Of a stretch of DNA of 64,000 nucleotides, positions 1 to 8,303 are shown in pieces. Origin of the DNA: SCGC-AG-212-J23 sp036406675 (lineage in GTDB: Bacteria > Pseudomonadota > Gammaproteobacteria > Burkholderiales > SG8-39); contig DASXAO010000166.1 of NCBI GenBank assembly GCA_036406675.1, forward strand, positions 1-64,000, written 5' to 3'. The number at the start of each line of letters is the position of its first letter. The first letter of the stretch is position 1. Under the pieces are notes generated by a model. It was given only the letters and a program-made list of their open reading frames with translations. It searched no databases and was not told the DNA's origin. The translations under genes and the position numbers were made by a program.

Positions 1-699
1 GTCGAGGAAAACACGACCGCGCACCTGGTCCGGGACATCGAGGCGCTGCGTGGACACCTTGGGCTCGAGCGCCTGATGGTCTTCGGCGGCTCATGGGGCG
101 CCACGCTGGCGCTCGCCTACGCTGCCGCGCACCCCAGGCGCATCGCGGCCATGGTGCTGCGCGGGGTGTTCCTGGGCAGCCGCGAGGAGGTCGATTGGTA
201 TCTCGGCGGACTCGGAGACCTGGTGCCGCAGGCGCGACAGGCGCTCGGCGAAGGGACAGCCCCCGAGCTCGTGGCGCGCTTTTATGCCAGAGTCTGCGAG
301 AACGACTCGGCGGCCGCGCAGCGCTGGGTGGCCTATGAGAACGCTCTCATGAGCATGGATGCGGGCAACGCTCCTACTGCAGGCGGAGAGGAGGATCCTG
401 CAACCGCAATCGCGCGGGCGTGCGTGCAACTGCACTACCTTGCCCATGATTGTTTCCTCGGGCCGGGGGAGCTCCTTGGCGGCCTCGAGCCGATCGGCGA
501 GACCCCGGTGCTGATCGTGCAGGGCGCGCGCGACCGCGTGTGCCCGCCGCGCGCGGCGCTCGAGCTCGCCGAGCGGTTGCCGGGAGCGAAGCTGCGCCTC
601 GTCGAGAACGGGGGGCACTCGGCCACCGGGCCCGAGATGGCGGCGGCGTTGCGCCGGGCCGCGGACGATCTGCGCGCGCGGGTGGAAGGGAAGGCATGA
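1..699 (+). CDS. pip: Proline iminopeptidase-type alpha/beta hydrolase (5' end cut off)
   Basis: The frame is open from the first base of the window, so the N-terminus is missing. The visible part starts with VEENTTAHLVRDIEALR, which matches the stretch before the nucleophile in proline iminopeptidases. The nucleophile elbow GGSWG follows at once. Later come the acid residue in VQGARDRVCPP and the histidine in VENGGHSATGP, which completes the Ser-Asp-His triad. Family members remove N-terminal proline from peptides in the cytoplasm. The stop overlaps the ATG of the next gene (ATGA at 696-699), so the two are probably translated together. The exact substrate is inferred from family only; a related hydrolase specificity is possible. 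Confidence 0.85.
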   Translation, partial: VEENTTAHLVRDIEALRGHLGLERLMVFGGSWGATLALAYAAAHPRRIAAMVLRGVFLGSREEVDWYLGGLGDLVPQARQALGEGTAPELVARFYARVCENDSAAAQRWVAYENALMSMDAGNAPTAGGEEDPATAIARACVQLHYLAHDCFLGPGELLGGLEPIGETPVLIVQGARDRVCPPRAALELAERLPGAKLRLVENGGHSATGPEMAAALRRAADDLRARVEGKA

Positions 700-2453
700 G
701 CCTTCGTCTGCGTATCAATCTCGTCATCACGCTGGTGACGGTCGCGTTCACCCTCGCCATGGTGTACGAGATGATGAACGACCTGCGCAGCTCGGTGCGC
801 GAGGAGATCGAATCGACGACGCGCGTCGCGGTGCAGCTCGTCGAGACCGTGGTGGCGGGCGCCTACCTCGAGCCCGGGTCGGCGCAGCGTACCAGCGCGC
901 TGCTCGCGCTTCTGCGGCGGGTGGGCCGGGTGCGCGGCAACGATATCCGCTTCTTCGATGAGAGCGGGACATTGCTCTACCAGTCGCCCTCGTCCACCTA
1001 TCGCCCGGGCAAGCGGGCGCCGGAGTGGTTCGGCGCGCTCGTCAAGCCCGAGGTCGCCGAGGCGCGGTTCGAGCTGCCCGGGGGCGAAATCGTCGTGACG
1101 CCCGACGCGTCGCGCTCGATCGTCGAGGCCTGGGACGACCTGCAGACCTTCGCGGCGTTCGCGCTCGCCTTCCTCGTGCTCGTAAACGCGGCCGTCTTCT
1201 GGCTGCTCAACCGCGCGCTCAGGCCGCTGCCGCGGATCCTGGACGCCCTGGCCGAGCTTACCCGCGGCCGCTTCCACGTGCGGCTGCCTGCGTTCCATCC
1301 GGCGGAGTTCGATGCCCTCAGCCGCGGCTTCAACCGCATGGCGCAGGCGCTCGAGGAAAGCCTCGCGCAGAACCGCCAGCTCGCGCTGGTGGCGCAGCAG
1401 TCGAGCGACGCGCTTATCATCAGCGACCTCTCGGGGCGGATCACGTACTGCAACGCGGCGGCCGAGCGGCTGCTCGGCTACGCGCAGCGGGAGCTCGTCG
1501 GCAGCCCGGCGTCCCTGATCGCGCCGCCGGAGCGCCACGAGGAGCTGCGCGCCCAGCTTGAATCGATCGCGCGGCGCGCGAGCGTCGAGCTTGCCGAGAG
1601 CCAGCGCCTGACGAAGACCGGGCGCCTGGTCGAGGTGGCGCTCTCCGCTGCGCCGCTGGTGGACCCCGCGTCGGACCGGGTGATCGGCGAAATCTGCAGC
1701 ATGCGCGACATCACCGAGCACAAGCGCATGCAGGCGGCCGAGCGCGAGCTGGAGCAGAACCGCAAGCTGACGGCGCTCATCCAGTCGCGGCTCGAGGGCG
1801 AGCGGCGCGCGATAGCGCGCGAGCTGCACGACGAGCTCGCCCAGTGCGTCACCGCCATCAAGACCATCGGCACCGCGATCGCCGGCCGCGCCGGCGAGGC
1901 GAAGCCCGACATCCGCGACAATGCCAACACGATCGTGTCGGTGGCTTCGCATATCTACGACGTGGTGCACGGCATCATCCGGCGCCTGCGGCCGAGCGGC
2001 CTCGACGACCTGGGGCTTGCCGAGACGCTGCGCGACGCGGTGGCGACCTGGTCGCGGCGCCATCCCCAGGTGCGCTGGGAGCTCGCCCTGGAGGGCGACC
2101 TCGAGTCCCTCGGCGAGGCGCTCAACATCACGGTCTACCGCATCGTGCAGGAGGCGCTGACCAACGTCGTGCGCCATGCGGATGCGCGCCACGTGAACGT
2201 CTCGGTGCAGCGCGCCCGCACCGACGGTTTCGCGGACGCAGTGGAAGTCTGCGTGCGCGATGACGGCAGGGGTCTCGGAGCGGTCGCCGCGGCGCAGAAC
2301 GGCCGCTTCGGCGTGGCGGGGATGCGCGAGCGCGTGCAGGCCTTCGGCGGGAGCTTCGCGATCGCCGGCAAGGCGGGAGAGGGCGTCACGGTGCGCGCCG
2401 TGCTGCCGGTGGCGGCCGCCGAGCGCGAGGAGCGGCTCGAGGCTAGGGCGTGA
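696..2453 (+). CDS. Membrane sensor histidine kinase, NarX/UhpB type, HAMP-PAS-HisKA_3
   Basis: The protein has 585 residues. Two membrane segments lie at about residues 8-25 and 151-172 and flank a periplasmic sensor region. They are followed by HAMP (about 173-225), PAS (about 230-345) and a HisKA_3 dimerisation domain with ERRAIARELHDE, where His378 is the likely phosphate acceptor. A HATPase_c domain has VQEALTNVVRHA (N box) and DDGRGLG (G1). The start is the ATG in an ATGA overlap with the upstream hydrolase. The convergent response regulator ends 11 bases inside the 3' end, and the pair is the obvious partnership. Kinases of this type (FlhS/MoxY class) control C1 oxidation in other proteobacteria, and the C1 genes next door make that role plausible here, but it is inference. 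Confidence 0.92.
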   Translation: MSLRLRINLVITLVTVAFTLAMVYEMMNDLRSSVREEIESTTRVAVQLVETVVAGAYLEPGSAQRTSALLALLRRVGRVRGNDIRFFDESGTLLYQSPSSTYRPGKRAPEWFGALVKPEVAEARFELPGGEIVVTPDASRSIVEAWDDLQTFAAFALAFLVLVNAAVFWLLNRALRPLPRILDALAELTRGRFHVRLPAFHPAEFDALSRGFNRMAQALEESLAQNRQLALVAQQSSDALIISDLSGRITYCNAAAERLLGYAQRELVGSPASLIAPPERHEELRAQLESIARRASVELAESQRLTKTGRLVEVALSAAPLVDPASDRVIGEICSMRDITEHKRMQAAERELEQNRKLTALIQSRLEGERRAIARELHDELAQCVTAIKTIGTAIAGRAGEAKPDIRDNANTIVSVASHIYDVVHGIIRRLRPSGLDDLGLAETLRDAVATWSRRHPQVRWELALEGDLESLGEALNITVYRIVQEALTNVVRHADARHVNVSVQRARTDGFADAVEVCVRDDGRGLGAVAAAQNGRFGVAGMRERVQAFGGSFAIAGKAGEGVTVRAVLPVAAAEREERLEARA

Positions 2454-3081
2454 GCAAGCCTGCGCGCATCGCGATCAGCGCGAGCTCCGCCGAGTTCGCC
2501 GCGCCCAGCTTCTGCTTGATGTTGTAGAGATGCGTGCCGACCGTGCTCGGGCTGAGCGACATCACGCCGGCGATTTCCTGGACCGACTGGCCGCTAGCGA
2601 GCGCGATGAAGACCTTGAACTCCTTCTCGCTCAGCGTGTCGAGCGGCTCCGGCGTGCGGCTGCGCCCGGCGAGCTGCTCCGAGATCTGCGGCTCGAGGAA
2701 GCTCCCGCCCTGGTGCACCTGGCGGATCGCCTCGATCAGCGCTTCGGCGGCGCTGCGCTTGGTGAGATACCCGGCCGCGCCCGCCTTGAGCGTGCGGCGC
2801 GCGTGCATCGCGTCTTCGTGCGCGGAGAGGACCAGCACCCGCGCCTCGGGCGCCCTGGCGAGGATGCGCCGCAGCGCCTCGAGTCCGCCGATGCCAGGCA
2901 TCGAGATGTCCATGACCACGACGTCGGGCCGCACGTCCTCGACGACGCGCACCGCGTCCTCGCCGCTCGCCGCCTCGCCGACCACGCGCATGTCGGCGGC
3001 GGCTTCGATGAGCAGGCGAAAGCCCATGCGCACGACCGCATGGTCGTCCACCAGCATCACGTCGATCCGCGGCCCGGGCAT
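2443..3081 (-). CDS. LuxR/NarL-family response regulator
   Basis: The protein has 212 residues. The receiver domain shows the acidic pair Asp12-Asp13, the phospho-acceptor Asp58 in VVVMDISMPG, Ser86 and the conserved Lys108. A C-terminal LuxR-type helix-turn-helix begins at LSEKEFKVFIALASG, with SPSTVGTHLYNIKQKL as the recognition part. It is convergent with the histidine kinase and overlaps it by 11 bases, so kinase and regulator are transcribed toward each other rather than as one operon, which is less common for a cognate pair. The likely targets are the neighbouring formaldehyde and methanol oxidation genes; this is inferred from position and from FlhSR/MoxYX precedents. No clear ribosome site precedes the ATG. 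Confidence 0.93.
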   Translation of the reverse strand: MPGPRIDVMLVDDHAVVRMGFRLLIEAAADMRVVGEAASGEDAVRVVEDVRPDVVVMDISMPGIGGLEALRRILARAPEARVLVLSAHEDAMHARRTLKAGAAGYLTKRSAAEALIEAIRQVHQGGSFLEPQISEQLAGRSRTPEPLDTLSEKEFKVFIALASGQSVQEIAGVMSLSPSTVGTHLYNIKQKLGAANSAELALIAMRAGLLTP

Positions 3082-3149
3082 CGGACGATGCTAAGGCAGG
3101 CCCTGCGGGGCTACAAGGGCGTTGCCGAGTTCACGAACGCGCGCAACGG

Positions 3150-3584
3150 TCACTCGCGCTGAGCGGCATCGCAAGCGCGCTGGCGGACGGCTTCGATGCG
3201 CTGGAAGAACGTCATGTTCTTGCCGCCCATCTTGACTTCGAGGACTCCGGCGACGCGCTCGCCGGCGCCATCGAGCCGCGCTGTCCCGGTGGCGACTTGC
3301 GGGTTGGCGCAAACCAGCCGATAGCGCTCGTCGAGGTGACAGCCTTCCAGCGAAGGGTGGCGCAGGATCGGAAACCAGGAGTCCCAGTCCTCGAGGTCCA
3401 TGCAGCGCTGCTCCCGGGTCGTGGCGTACCGCAGGTTCTCCTCGAGGTTCGGCATGACGGTCCGGGCGGTGATCTCGTAGAGGCCGGTCTCGCCCCCGTA
3501 ACCGGTAATCCATACAACGGCGCACAGCAGGGATGCCGCGATGCGCGGTGCGTTCAGGCTGCCCGCTGTCCCAAAACGGAACAC
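3150..3584 (-). CDS. Putative secreted DUF3617-like protein
   Basis: The frame gives about 144 residues if it starts at the GTG at 3584, which has a GGGGG-rich stretch just upstream. The N-terminus reads as a signal peptide (NAPRIAASLLCAVVWITGYG). It is followed by ETGLYEITARTVMPNL, a pattern typical of DUF3617 proteins. Four cysteines follow (CMDLEDW, GCHLDERY, LVCANP, RACDAA), which would suit a disulfide-bonded periplasmic protein. No ATG start is available in this frame near the signal peptide. It lies between the response regulator and gfa and reads away from gfa, so its 5' region overlaps the probable gfa promoter. The function is unknown. Confidence 0.6.
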   Translation of the reverse strand: MFRFGTAGSLNAPRIAASLLCAVVWITGYGGETGLYEITARTVMPNLEENLRYATTREQRCMDLEDWDSWFPILRHPSLEGCHLDERYRLVCANPQVATGTARLDGAGERVAGVLEVKMGGKNMTFFQRIEAVRQRACDAAQRE

Positions 3585-3708
3585 CTGGCCGCCCCCGTCG
3601 GCCGGACACCCGGCCGCGGGTCGACGGATGCGTTGCCTTCGCCCGGGGCTCGGGTGCAAGATGCTCGCGCTCGACTTGTCCGATGCAGCGCTAACGGGAG
3701 ATTTCACG

Positions 3709-4284
3709 ATGAGTAATGTCAAGATACACCCGCAGGTGGACGGTGGCCTCAAGCCCGCGGCGCCGAATTTCGCAGGCGGCACGCTGTGGTGCAACTGCGC
3801 GCAGAACCGGGTCCAGGTGGCGATCGGCACGCAGATCGCCCACAACCACGTCTGCGGCTGCACCAAGTGCTGGAAGCCGAAGGGCTCGCTCTTCTCGCAG
3901 GTGGCCGTCGTGCCGCGCGACAAGCTGAGCGTCGAGGCGAACGGCAACAAGCTCGCGATCGTCGACCCCAAGGCGACCATCCAACGCTACGCCTGCAAGG
4001 AATGCGGCGTGCACATGTACGGCCGCATCGAGAACAAAGCGCACCCGTTCTACGGGCTCGATTTCGTCCACAGCGAGCTGTCCAAGGAGCAGGGCTGGCA
4101 GCCGGCGCAGTTCGCCGCCTTCGTCTCTTCGATCATCGAGTCCGGCGCCGATCCCGCCAACATGGGTGCGGTGCGCTCCAGGCTGAAGGAGCTCAAGCTC
4201 GAGCCGTACGACTGCCTGTCGCCGGCGCTGATGGACGCGATCGCCACGCACACCGCCAAGGCATCCGGCGCTCTCGCCCGCTAA
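3709..4284 (+). CDS. gfa: S-(hydroxymethyl)glutathione synthase (Gfa)
   Basis: The protein has 191 residues, the usual Gfa length. It speeds the joining of formaldehyde with glutathione in the cytoplasm, the first step of glutathione-dependent formaldehyde oxidation. Zinc-binding cysteines are visible at Cys28 and Cys30 (LWCNC), Cys49, Cys51 and Cys54 (HVCGCTKC), and Cys96 and Cys99 (YACKECG). The ATG at 3709 is preceded by a GGGAG ribosome site. The next two genes are frmA and fghA on the same strand, so the whole pathway to formate sits in one block. This pathway would detoxify or use the formaldehyde made by XoxF encoded 6 kb away. Confidence 0.94.
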   Translation: MSNVKIHPQVDGGLKPAAPNFAGGTLWCNCAQNRVQVAIGTQIAHNHVCGCTKCWKPKGSLFSQVAVVPRDKLSVEANGNKLAIVDPKATIQRYACKECGVHMYGRIENKAHPFYGLDFVHSELSKEQGWQPAQFAAFVSSIIESGADPANMGAVRSRLKELKLEPYDCLSPALMDAIATHTAKASGALAR

Positions 4285-4318
4285 GCGCGGGTTTCAACTT
4301 GCTCATGGAGGTGTAGCC

Positions 4319-5428
4319 ATGGACGTCCGCGCAGCGGTCGCGCACAAGGCGGGCGCGCCTTTGACGATCGAGACGGTGCAGCTGCAGGGCCCGAAGGCGG
4401 GCGAAGTGCTGGTGGAGATCAAGGCCACCGGGATCTGCCACACCGACGAGTTCACCCGTTCGGGCGCCGACCCCGAGGGCCTTTTCCCCGCCATCCTGGG
4501 CCATGAAGGCGCCGGGATCGTGGTCGACGTCGGTCCGGGCGTGACCTCGCTCAAGAAGGGCGACCACGTGATCCCGCTCTACACGCCCGAGTGCCGCCAG
4601 TGCAAGTCTTGCCTGTCGGGCAAGACGAACCTGTGCACCGCCATCCGTGCTACGCAGGGCAAGGGCCTGATGCCCGACGGCAGCAGCCGCTTCTCGCTCG
4701 GCGGCAAGCAGGTCTATCACTACATGGGCTGCTCCACGTTCGCCAATTTCACCGTCCTGCCCGAGATCGCGCTGGCGAAGATCCGCGAGGACGCGCCGTT
4801 CGACAAGGTCTGCTACATCGGCTGCGGCGTGACCACCGGCATCGGCGCGGTGATCAACACCGCGAAGGTGGAGCCGGGCGCGAACGTGGTGGTGTTCGGC
4901 CTGGGCGGGATCGGGCTCAACGTGGTGCAGGGCGCGCGCCTGGTCGGCGCCAACAAGATCATCGGCGTCGACCTGAATCCCGCGCGCAAGGCGCTGGGGG
5001 AGAAGTTCGGCATGACTCACTTCGTGAACCCCAAGGAAGTGCAGGGCGACCTGGTGGCGCACCTGGTCGAGCTGACCGGGGGCGGAGCCGACTACAGCTT
5101 CGAGTGCATCGGCAACGTCGACGTGATGCGCCAGGCGCTCGAATGCTGCCACCGCGGCTGGGGCGTCTCGGTGATCATCGGCGTCGCGGGCTCCGGCCAG
5201 GAAATCAAGACGCGCCCGTTCCAGCTGGTCACCGGGCGGGTGTGGAAGGGCACCGCTTTCGGCGGCGCGAAGGGCCGGCGCGACGTGCCGAAGATCGTCG
5301 ACTGGTACATGGAAGGCAAGATCAACATCGACGATCTGATCACGCACAGGCTGAAGCTCGCCGACATCAACGAGGGTTTCGATCTCATGCACGCCGGGAG
5401 ATCGATCCGCGCGGTGGTGGTGTACTGA
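4319..5428 (+). CDS. frmA: S-(hydroxymethyl)glutathione dehydrogenase (class III alcohol dehydrogenase)
   Basis: The protein has 369 residues. It oxidises S-hydroxymethylglutathione to S-formylglutathione with NAD+. The catalytic zinc region (GICHTDEFTRSG and GHEGAGIVVDVG), the four-cysteine structural zinc lobe (CRQCKSCLSGKTNLC) and the Rossmann motif VFGLGGIGLN are all present. The ATG has a strong GGAGG ribosome site (tggaggtgtagcc). It lies 34 bases after gfa and its stop overlaps the start proposed for fghA, giving a gfa-frmA-fghA operon. The same family can act on other alcohols, but the neighbours make the formaldehyde role secure. Confidence 0.96.
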   Translation: MDVRAAVAHKAGAPLTIETVQLQGPKAGEVLVEIKATGICHTDEFTRSGADPEGLFPAILGHEGAGIVVDVGPGVTSLKKGDHVIPLYTPECRQCKSCLSGKTNLCTAIRATQGKGLMPDGSSRFSLGGKQVYHYMGCSTFANFTVLPEIALAKIREDAPFDKVCYIGCGVTTGIGAVINTAKVEPGANVVVFGLGGIGLNVVQGARLVGANKIIGVDLNPARKALGEKFGMTHFVNPKEVQGDLVAHLVELTGGGADYSFECIGNVDVMRQALECCHRGWGVSVIIGVAGSGQEIKTRPFQLVTGRVWKGTAFGGAKGRRDVPKIVDWYMEGKINIDDLITHRLKLADINEGFDLMHAGRSIRAVVVY

Positions 5429-6273
5429 ACAGCGTCTCGAAAAGCCGTTGCTTCGGGGGCGTCCAGGCGGTCTATAGCCACGAGTCCCGGGAAACCGGGA
5501 CTCCGATGCGCTTCGGCGTGTTCCTGCCGCCGCAGGCCGAGGCGGGGTCGGTGCCGGTGCTCTACTGGCTCTCGGGGCTCACCTGCACCGAGGAAAACTT
5601 CGTCGTCAAGGCCGGCGCGCAGCGCGTCGCCGCCGAGCTCGGCCTCGCGCTCGTCGTGCCCGACACCAGCCCGCGCGGGCTGAAGATTCCAGGCGAGGCC
5701 GAGAGCTACGACTTCGGCCTGGGCGCGGGCTTCTACGTCGACGCCACGCAGCCGCCGTGGTCTCGCGGCTATAGGATGTATTCGTACGTGGCGAAGGAGC
5801 TGCCCAAGCTGATCGAAGCGTCTTTTCCGGTAGACGGGAAGAGAAGCGCGATCTTCGGCCACTCTATGGGCGGGCACGGCGCGCTGACCGTGGCGCTGAA
5901 GAATCCCGAGAAGTACAAATCCGTGTCGGCGTTCGCGCCGATCTCTTCACCGATGCGCTGTCCCTGGGGGGATAAGGCGCTGACGGGCTACCTCGGGCCC
6001 GATCGCGCCGCCTGGCGCGAATACGACTCGACCGCGCTCATCGAGGAACGCGGCTGGCGCGGGCCGCCGCTCCTCGTCGACCAGGGGGCGAGCGACCAGT
6101 TTCTCGAGAGCCAGCTCAAGCCGGCGCTGCTCGAGGAAGCCTGCGATCGGGCCGGCGTGGCGCTCGAGCTGCGCCGGCATTCGGGCTACGACCACAGCTA
6201 CTTTTTCATCGCGAGCTTCATCGAGGACCACCTGCGGTTCCACTCGCGAAACCTGCAGCCCGCGAGGCGCTGA
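5425..6273 (+). CDS. fghA: S-formylglutathione hydrolase, probable CTG start
   Basis: The protein hydrolyses S-formylglutathione to formate and glutathione and closes the formaldehyde pathway. The nucleophile elbow GHSMGG (Ser147), the Asp in LLVDQGASDQF and the His in SGYDHSYFFI form the triad. The conserved FghA N-terminus (KSRCFGGVQAVYSH) lies upstream of the first in-frame ATG at 5506, so that ATG would cut off about 27 conserved residues. The only in-frame start-like codon that keeps this region is CTG at 5425, which overlaps the frmA stop (CTGA). With it the length is 282 residues, normal for the family. The function is secure; the start is an inference and a local sequence error cannot be excluded. 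Confidence 0.9.
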   Translation: MNSVSKSRCFGGVQAVYSHESRETGTPMRFGVFLPPQAEAGSVPVLYWLSGLTCTEENFVVKAGAQRVAAELGLALVVPDTSPRGLKIPGEAESYDFGLGAGFYVDATQPPWSRGYRMYSYVAKELPKLIEASFPVDGKRSAIFGHSMGGHGALTVALKNPEKYKSVSAFAPISSPMRCPWGDKALTGYLGPDRAAWREYDSTALIEERGWRGPPLLVDQGASDQFLESQLKPALLEEACDRAGVALELRRHSGYDHSYFFIASFIEDHLRFHSRNLQPARR

Positions 6274-6291
6274 AGCCCCGGTCCGCCGCGG

Positions 6292-8172
6292 TCAGTGCCC
6301 GGGCTCCTTGGCGGGCCAGGCGATGCGCAGGCGCTGCATCTTCCGGTACACGGCGTTGCGGCTGACGCCGAGGTTGCGCGCGACGTGGCTGATATTGCCG
6401 TGCTCGTGCTCGAGCTCGCGCAGCAGCGCGGCGCGCTCGGCCATGCCGAGCGCGTTCAGCCCCTCGGCGGTGGAATCGGCTTCCGCGGCGCGCGGGCCGA
6501 GGCTGTAGTCGGGCGGCAGATCGGCGACGTCGAGCCGGTCGCCCGAGCGCAGGGCGATCATGGCGCGCAGCGCGTTGCGCAGCTGCCGCAGGTTTCCGGG
6601 CCAGCGCTGCGCGCACAACGCCTCGATCAGCGGCTCGCTGAGCGACACGGAAGGCGTGTCGGCCGCCTCCTGGGCGAAGAGATGCCGGATGAGCGCGCGC
6701 TTGTCGGCACGCTCGCAGAGCCGCGGCAGCGTGAGCGCGAGCCCCTGCAGGCGGTAGAACAGGTCCTCGCGGAACTCCTGGCGGCGGATCCTCGGCTCGA
6801 GGCTCGCCGCGCTCGCCGCGATGAGCCGCACGTCGTCCACGCGCTGCTCGCCGGATTCCGGGCCGGCCTCGCGGTGCTCCAGCAGGTGGAGCAGGCGCGC
6901 CTGGAGCGTTCCCGGCAGCTCGCCGACGTCGTCGAGGAACAGCGTCCCGCCGCGCGCCTGCGTGAGCGCGACCTGCAGCAACGGCTCGGAGAGCTCGCCG
7001 CAGCTCACGGCGACGAACGGTCCGGCGGCGCGCTCGCTCGCCGCGTGGAGCGCGCGGGCGAAGAGCTCCTTGCCGGTGCCGGTTTCGCCGACCAGAAGAA
7101 TCGGCAGGGCGCGGGAGGCGACGCGCTTGGCGGCGCGGATGCTGCGCGCCATGACCGGGTCGCCGAAATCGAGCTCGTCGAGCGGGCTCGAGGCCGGGGC
7201 CGGCGCGGCGGCGGCGGGCGCCGGCGGCGCGGCGCGCGGCGAGGCCTGCGCCGATTCGGGCTCCTGCGCCAGGGCGAAGAAGCGGCCGCCGTGGCGCATC
7301 TCGTAGACCGGCAGCGGGTGGAACGATTTCTTGCGGCAGCGGCCGAGGAGCGCCGGCAGCGAAATGTTGAACACGCGCTCGAGCGGCGCCCCGCTCATGA
7401 GGTCGGCCGCCTGCTTGCAGCCGAGCTGGAACAGGGCGTTCCGGTCGACCGCGGCGATCCTGCCGTGGGCGTCGAAGGCGAGCATGCCCTCGCTCGAGGT
7501 TCCGACGAGCTCGGGCCGGCTGTGGAAGCGCACCACGAACGCGTCGCGGAAGCGATGCAGGAAGAGGCGCTTCTCGATCGCCTGCGCCGAGAGGTTCACC
7601 AGCACGAGGGTGTGCTGCTGCGCGCGGTCGGACTCGCCGGAGGCATCGAGCACGCCGGCGAGCTCGCCGGCCGGATCGAAAATGGGGGCCGCGCAGCAGG
7701 TGAGCCCGGTGTTGCGCGCGAAGAAGTGCTGGTCGCGGTGCACGATGAGCGGCGTGCGCTCGGCGAGGCAGGTGCCCATGCCGTTGGTGCCGCCGTAGCG
7801 CTCGCTCCACACCCCGCCCGGGACCAGGCCGGAGCGCGAGGCCGCGTGCTTGAAGCTCGAGTCGCCGTAGTAGGAGAGGAGCACCCCGTCGCGGTCGGTG
7901 AGGATGATCGAGTGCCCCGAGCCGGCGAGCTGGCGGTGCAGATGCGCCATCTCGGTGTCGGCGAAGGAGAGCAGATCCTGGCTCTGCTCCTTGCGGGCGA
8001 CGAGCTCCTGGTGCGAAAGCACAGCCGGCTGCCCGCCCGACTCGGGATCGAGGCCGTATTCGTCGACGCAGCGCAGCCATGAGCGCATCACGTGCTCGGG
8101 TGCGTTCGCGCTGCGCGACGTACCGCGAATCACGGAGTGCACGAGGCGTGCGTGATTTCCATCCGTGAGCAT
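6292..8172 (-). CDS. AcoR-like Fis-family regulator lacking the GAFTGA loop
   Basis: The protein has 626 residues. It has an N-terminal GAF-type sensor region (RYGGTNGMGTCLAE, TGLTCCAAPIFDPAG), an AAA+ domain with Walker A GETGTGKE and Walker B GGTLFLDDVGE, and a C-terminal Fis helix-turn-helix (ISHVARNLGVSRNAVYRKM). In sigma54 activators of this class about 20-25 residues carrying GAFTGA lie between the FVAVSC strand and Walker B; here FVAVSCGELSEPLLQVALTQ runs almost directly into GGTLFLDD, so the loop is absent. Contact with sigma54 is therefore unlikely, and it may act on sigma70 promoters as TyrR does. The start at 8172 has a strong AGGAGGGG site. It sits between fghA and the xox genes, which are its likely targets. 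Confidence 0.9.
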   Translation of the reverse strand: MLTDGNHARLVHSVIRGTSRSANAPEHVMRSWLRCVDEYGLDPESGGQPAVLSHQELVARKEQSQDLLSFADTEMAHLHRQLAGSGHSIILTDRDGVLLSYYGDSSFKHAASRSGLVPGGVWSERYGGTNGMGTCLAERTPLIVHRDQHFFARNTGLTCCAAPIFDPAGELAGVLDASGESDRAQQHTLVLVNLSAQAIEKRLFLHRFRDAFVVRFHSRPELVGTSSEGMLAFDAHGRIAAVDRNALFQLGCKQAADLMSGAPLERVFNISLPALLGRCRKKSFHPLPVYEMRHGGRFFALAQEPESAQASPRAAPPAPAAAAPAPASSPLDELDFGDPVMARSIRAAKRVASRALPILLVGETGTGKELFARALHAASERAAGPFVAVSCGELSEPLLQVALTQARGGTLFLDDVGELPGTLQARLLHLLEHREAGPESGEQRVDDVRLIAASAASLEPRIRRQEFREDLFYRLQGLALTLPRLCERADKRALIRHLFAQEAADTPSVSLSEPLIEALCAQRWPGNLRQLRNALRAMIALRSGDRLDVADLPPDYSLGPRAAEADSTAEGLNALGMAERAALLRELEHEHGNISHVARNLGVSRNAVYRKMQRLRIAWPAKEPGH

Positions 8173-8303
8173 GGACCCCTCCTGCGCCGCATAGTATGCG
8201 CCTAACTCAGGCGCTTCTGTGGCTGCGGCCCTGCGGCGGTTTGTCTCATATCGATATTCCCGCCGGCGGGGACGCCTCCCATTCCTTCCCACCGCTTCCG
8301 CGG

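Noticed and set aside
435..2192. A long minus-strand frame under the histidine kinase
   Set aside because: No start signal or domain is visible, and the kinase on the other strand explains the sequence fully.
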